The notes beneath the pieces are model-generated. The model saw nothing but the letters and a program-made list of their open reading frames with translations, searched no databases and was not told where the DNA came from. From Pseudomonadota bacterium (lineage in GTDB: Bacteria; Pseudomonadota; Gammaproteobacteria; Burkholderiales; Burkholderiaceae_B), in assembly GCA_021793095.1 (NCBI GenBank), contig JAJYTK010000040.1:1-7961 (forward strand): a stretch of DNA of 7,961 nt. The letters run 5' to 3'. The position numbers were made by a program, and so were the translations under genes. Shown piece by piece: positions 6,166 through 7,961 of the stretch (positions are counted from its first letter, which is position 1; the number at the start of each line of letters is the position of its first letter).

Positions 6166-7092
6166 ATGGCAGAGTTTCTTCCACAGCTCTTTCAGCAGCT
6201 GTTTAATGGCATTTCTTTAGGTGCCATTTATGCCCTAATTGCCATTGGCTACACCATGGTTTATGGCATTATCGGCATGATTAACTTCGCCCATGGCGAG
6301 GTTTATATGGTTGGCGCTTATGCTGGGTTAGTGACTTTGGCAGCGATAGGGACCCAATCTGGGGTGCCTATTCCCATCATCATTGCACTGATGCTGCTCG
6401 TTGCTGTAGCGGTCACCGCTGCCTATGGCTTTGCCATTGAAAAAATTGCCTATGCACCGTTGCGGGGCAGCCCGCGTTTAGTCCCTTTGATTTCTGCCAT
6501 CGGGATGTCGATATTCTTACAAAACTGGGTGGCCTTAGGCCAAGGTGCCCGCGATATGGCGGTGCCTGCTTTGATTACTGGCTCATTACGTATCCCCATT
6601 GGCGACATGTTTCAATTTAGCGCGGCGTATTCGCGTATTTTGATCATTGGGGTGACTGTGGTCCTCATGATTGCTTTGAGCCTGTATATCAAGTTTTCCC
6701 GTATGGGGCGGGCGTCTAGAGCCAGCTCGCAAGATTTAGGCATGGCCAACATGCTGGGCATTGATACCAATAGAGTGATTTCTTTTACTTTTGTAATCGG
6801 GGCCATGCTGGCTGCTGTAGGCGGTGTATTGATTGCCCTAGCCATTGGTAAGCTCAACCCTTTTATCGGTTTCATTGCTGGCATCAAGGCATTTACAGCT
6901 GCTGTGCTTGGTGGTATTGGCAGTATTCCCGGCGCCATGTTGGGTGGGGTCGTGCTTGGCCTTGCTGAGACCTTTGCAGCGGCTTATATCTCTTCTCAAT
7001 ACAAAGATATTGTTGCTTTCTTGCTTTTAGTTCTGATCCTGCTTTTCCGTCCCACCGGACTATTAGGTAAGCCAGAGGTGGAAAAAGTATGA
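6166..7092 (+). CDS. livH: Branched-chain amino-acid ABC importer, permease LivH
   Basis: Inner-membrane permease of the HAAT-type importer for leucine, isoleucine and valine; it pairs with LivM. The 308-residue length equals that of E. coli LivH. The N-terminal family block [31 protein letters not shown] (15-45) is followed by hydrophobic spans across the protein. The cytoplasmic coupling loop [20 protein letters not shown] (181-200) corresponds to the E. coli GRACRACAED loop, with Ser in place of Cys and Gln where Glu is usual. The block [21 protein letters not shown] (241-261) is also typical. The ATG has AAGG about 6 nt upstream. It starts a new transcription unit after the VUT terminator and overlaps livM by 4 nt. 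No periplasmic binding-protein gene precedes it, so that subunit must be downstream or elsewhere. Confidence 0.95.
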   Translation: MAEFLPQLFQQLFNGISLGAIYALIAIGYTMVYGIIGMINFAHGEVYMVGAYAGLVTLAAIGTQSGVPIPIIIALMLLVAVAVTAAYGFAIEKIAYAPLRGSPRLVPLISAIGMSIFLQNWVALGQGARDMAVPALITGSLRIPIGDMFQFSAAYSRILIIGVTVVLMIALSLYIKFSRMGRASRASSQDLGMANMLGIDTNRVISFTFVIGAMLAAVGGVLIALAIGKLNPFIGFIAGIKAFTAAVLGGIGSIPGAMLGGVVLGLAETFAAAYISSQYKDIVAFLLLVLILLFRPTGLLGKPEVEKV

Positions 7093-7961
7093 GTACCAAT
7101 CGCTTCTTTCATGCCTTGTTTGCGGCGGTCGTGGCAGGGGTGATCATTGCACCGATCTTTGGCTTTCAAATTATTCGAGCCGGCGCCACTATCCATCTAG
7201 AGACACGATGGGATTATATTTGGGGCGGTATGCTGGCTGTTTTTACTGTTCAGCTGTTACGGCCTTATTTATTAAAACCATTACAAACCCGCCTTAAGCC
7301 GTTTGAATTACCCAGCATGGCGCCCCGACTGCGCAATGTTTTGATTTTGCTGTTGGTGTTAGTGGCTATGATTTGGCCATTTTTTGCAGGCCGGGCACAA
7401 GTCGACATTGCCACTCTGGTACTTATTTATGTGATGCTCGCTTTGGGGCTCAATATTGTGGTGGGGTTTGCAGGCTTGCTCGATTTAGGTTTTGTGGGCT
7501 TTTATGCTGTTGGCGCCTACACCTATGCCTTGCTTTACCATTGGGCTGATTGGGGGTTTTGGGCTTCATTGCCCGCTGCGGGAGCCATGGCGGCACTGTT
7601 TGGTTATTTACTTGGTTTTCCGGTATTGCGCTTACGCGGTGATTATCTGGCTATTGTCACCTTGGGTTTTGGGGAAATTATTCGACTCCTGCTGATCAAC
7701 CTTTATCCCGTGACAGGGGGGCCGGATGGCATTGCTGGAATTCCTAAGCCTACTTTTTTTGGGTTTCCTATGACCCGCCGTGCGCCCGAGGGGCAAACCA
7801 CATTTCATGAATTATTAGGCTGGAAGTTTAATAACTTTGACGTCATTGTTTATTTGTATATTTTGGCGTTAATTTTGGCACTGATCACTTTGTTTGTATC
7901 CAATCGCCTCATTCGTATGCCTATCGGTCGGGCTTGGGAGGCCCTGCGCGAGGATGAAATC
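7089..7961 (+). CDS. livM: Branched-chain amino-acid ABC importer, permease LivM (3' end cut by window edge)
   Basis: Inner-membrane permease partner of LivH. Only the first 291 codons are in the window, with no stop, compared with about 425 residues for E. coli LivM, so roughly a third is missing. The ATG lies within the livH end (ATGA overlap), implying translational coupling. Residues 1 to about 100 form the N-terminal extension with extra membrane spans typical of gammaproteobacterial LivM (DUF3382-type). The core begins near 107 with [20 protein letters not shown]. Family blocks [18 protein letters not shown] (127-144), [20 protein letters not shown] (177-196) and [17 protein letters not shown] (209-225) follow. 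The visible part ends at [12 protein letters not shown] (280-291), the start of the coupling loop. livG and livF would be expected next, beyond the window. Confidence 0.94.
   Translation, partial: MSTNRFFHALFAAVVAGVIIAPIFGFQIIRAGATIHLETRWDYIWGGMLAVFTVQLLRPYLLKPLQTRLKPFELPSMAPRLRNVLILLLVLVAMIWPFFAGRAQVDIATLVLIYVMLALGLNIVVGFAGLLDLGFVGFYAVGAYTYALLYHWADWGFWASLPAAGAMAALFGYLLGFPVLRLRGDYLAIVTLGFGEIIRLLLINLYPVTGGPDGIAGIPKPTFFGFPMTRRAPEGQTTFHELLGWKFNNFDVIVYLYILALILALITLFVSNRLIRMPIGRAWEALREDEI

Noticed and set aside
7492..7695. 67-codon plus-strand ORF inside the right-hand end
   Set aside because: It is an out-of-frame shadow of livM, whose own frame is open to the window edge and carries all family motifs.
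1..7961. Novel defence, mobile or biosynthetic system
   Set aside because: Every open frame of substance belongs to a recognised metabolic or transport family; no integrase, transposase, repeat array, toxin-antitoxin pair or unexplained gene cluster is visible.

Overview
The window looks like ordinary chromosomal DNA of a gammaproteobacterium, possibly a marine or Oceanospirillales-like one. That reading rests on the close resemblance of the four ugp products to E. coli UgpB, UgpA, UgpE and UgpC in sequence, length and gene order, and on the E. coli-like LivH/LivM pair with its N-terminal LivM extension. Base composition is moderate (near half G+C by eye) and looks even across the window. I see no tRNA, rRNA, CRISPR array, insertion sequence or prophage gene. 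The taxonomic call is an inference from memory of these families, not a search.

Layout. (1) Positions 76 to 4367, minus strand: a complete sn-glycerol-3-phosphate / glycerophosphodiester ABC importer operon, transcribed ugpB-ugpA-ugpE-ugpC. A 129-nt gap between ugpB and ugpA carries a strong GC-rich hairpin; the later junctions are tight (14 and 24 nt). (2) Positions 4368 to 4570: a divergent control region between ugpB and proC with several operator-like palindromes and a plausible ugpB -10 element. (3) Positions 4571 to 6006, plus strand: proC (pyrroline-5-carboxylate reductase) followed 20 nt later by a small VUT/YhhQ-family membrane protein (putative queuosine-precursor transporter), closed by a clear rho-independent terminator at 6024 to 6052. 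(4) Positions 6166 to the right edge, plus strand: the start of a branched-chain amino-acid ABC importer operon, livH then livM. The two overlap by 4 nt (ATGA), and livM is cut off by the window edge after 291 codons. A candidate Lrp-type site lies upstream of livH.

Together the genes serve nutrient scavenging and amino-acid metabolism: phosphate and glycerol from glycerophosphodiesters (Ugp), the last step of proline synthesis (ProC), probable salvage of a queuosine precursor (VUT), and branched-chain amino-acid uptake (Liv). All four units belong to recognised families. I found no undescribed multi-gene system. The points worth a second look are regulatory and contextual: the ugpB-ugpA hairpin, the palindromes between ugpB and proC, the lack of a good Pho box, the proC-VUT pairing, and the Lrp-like site.
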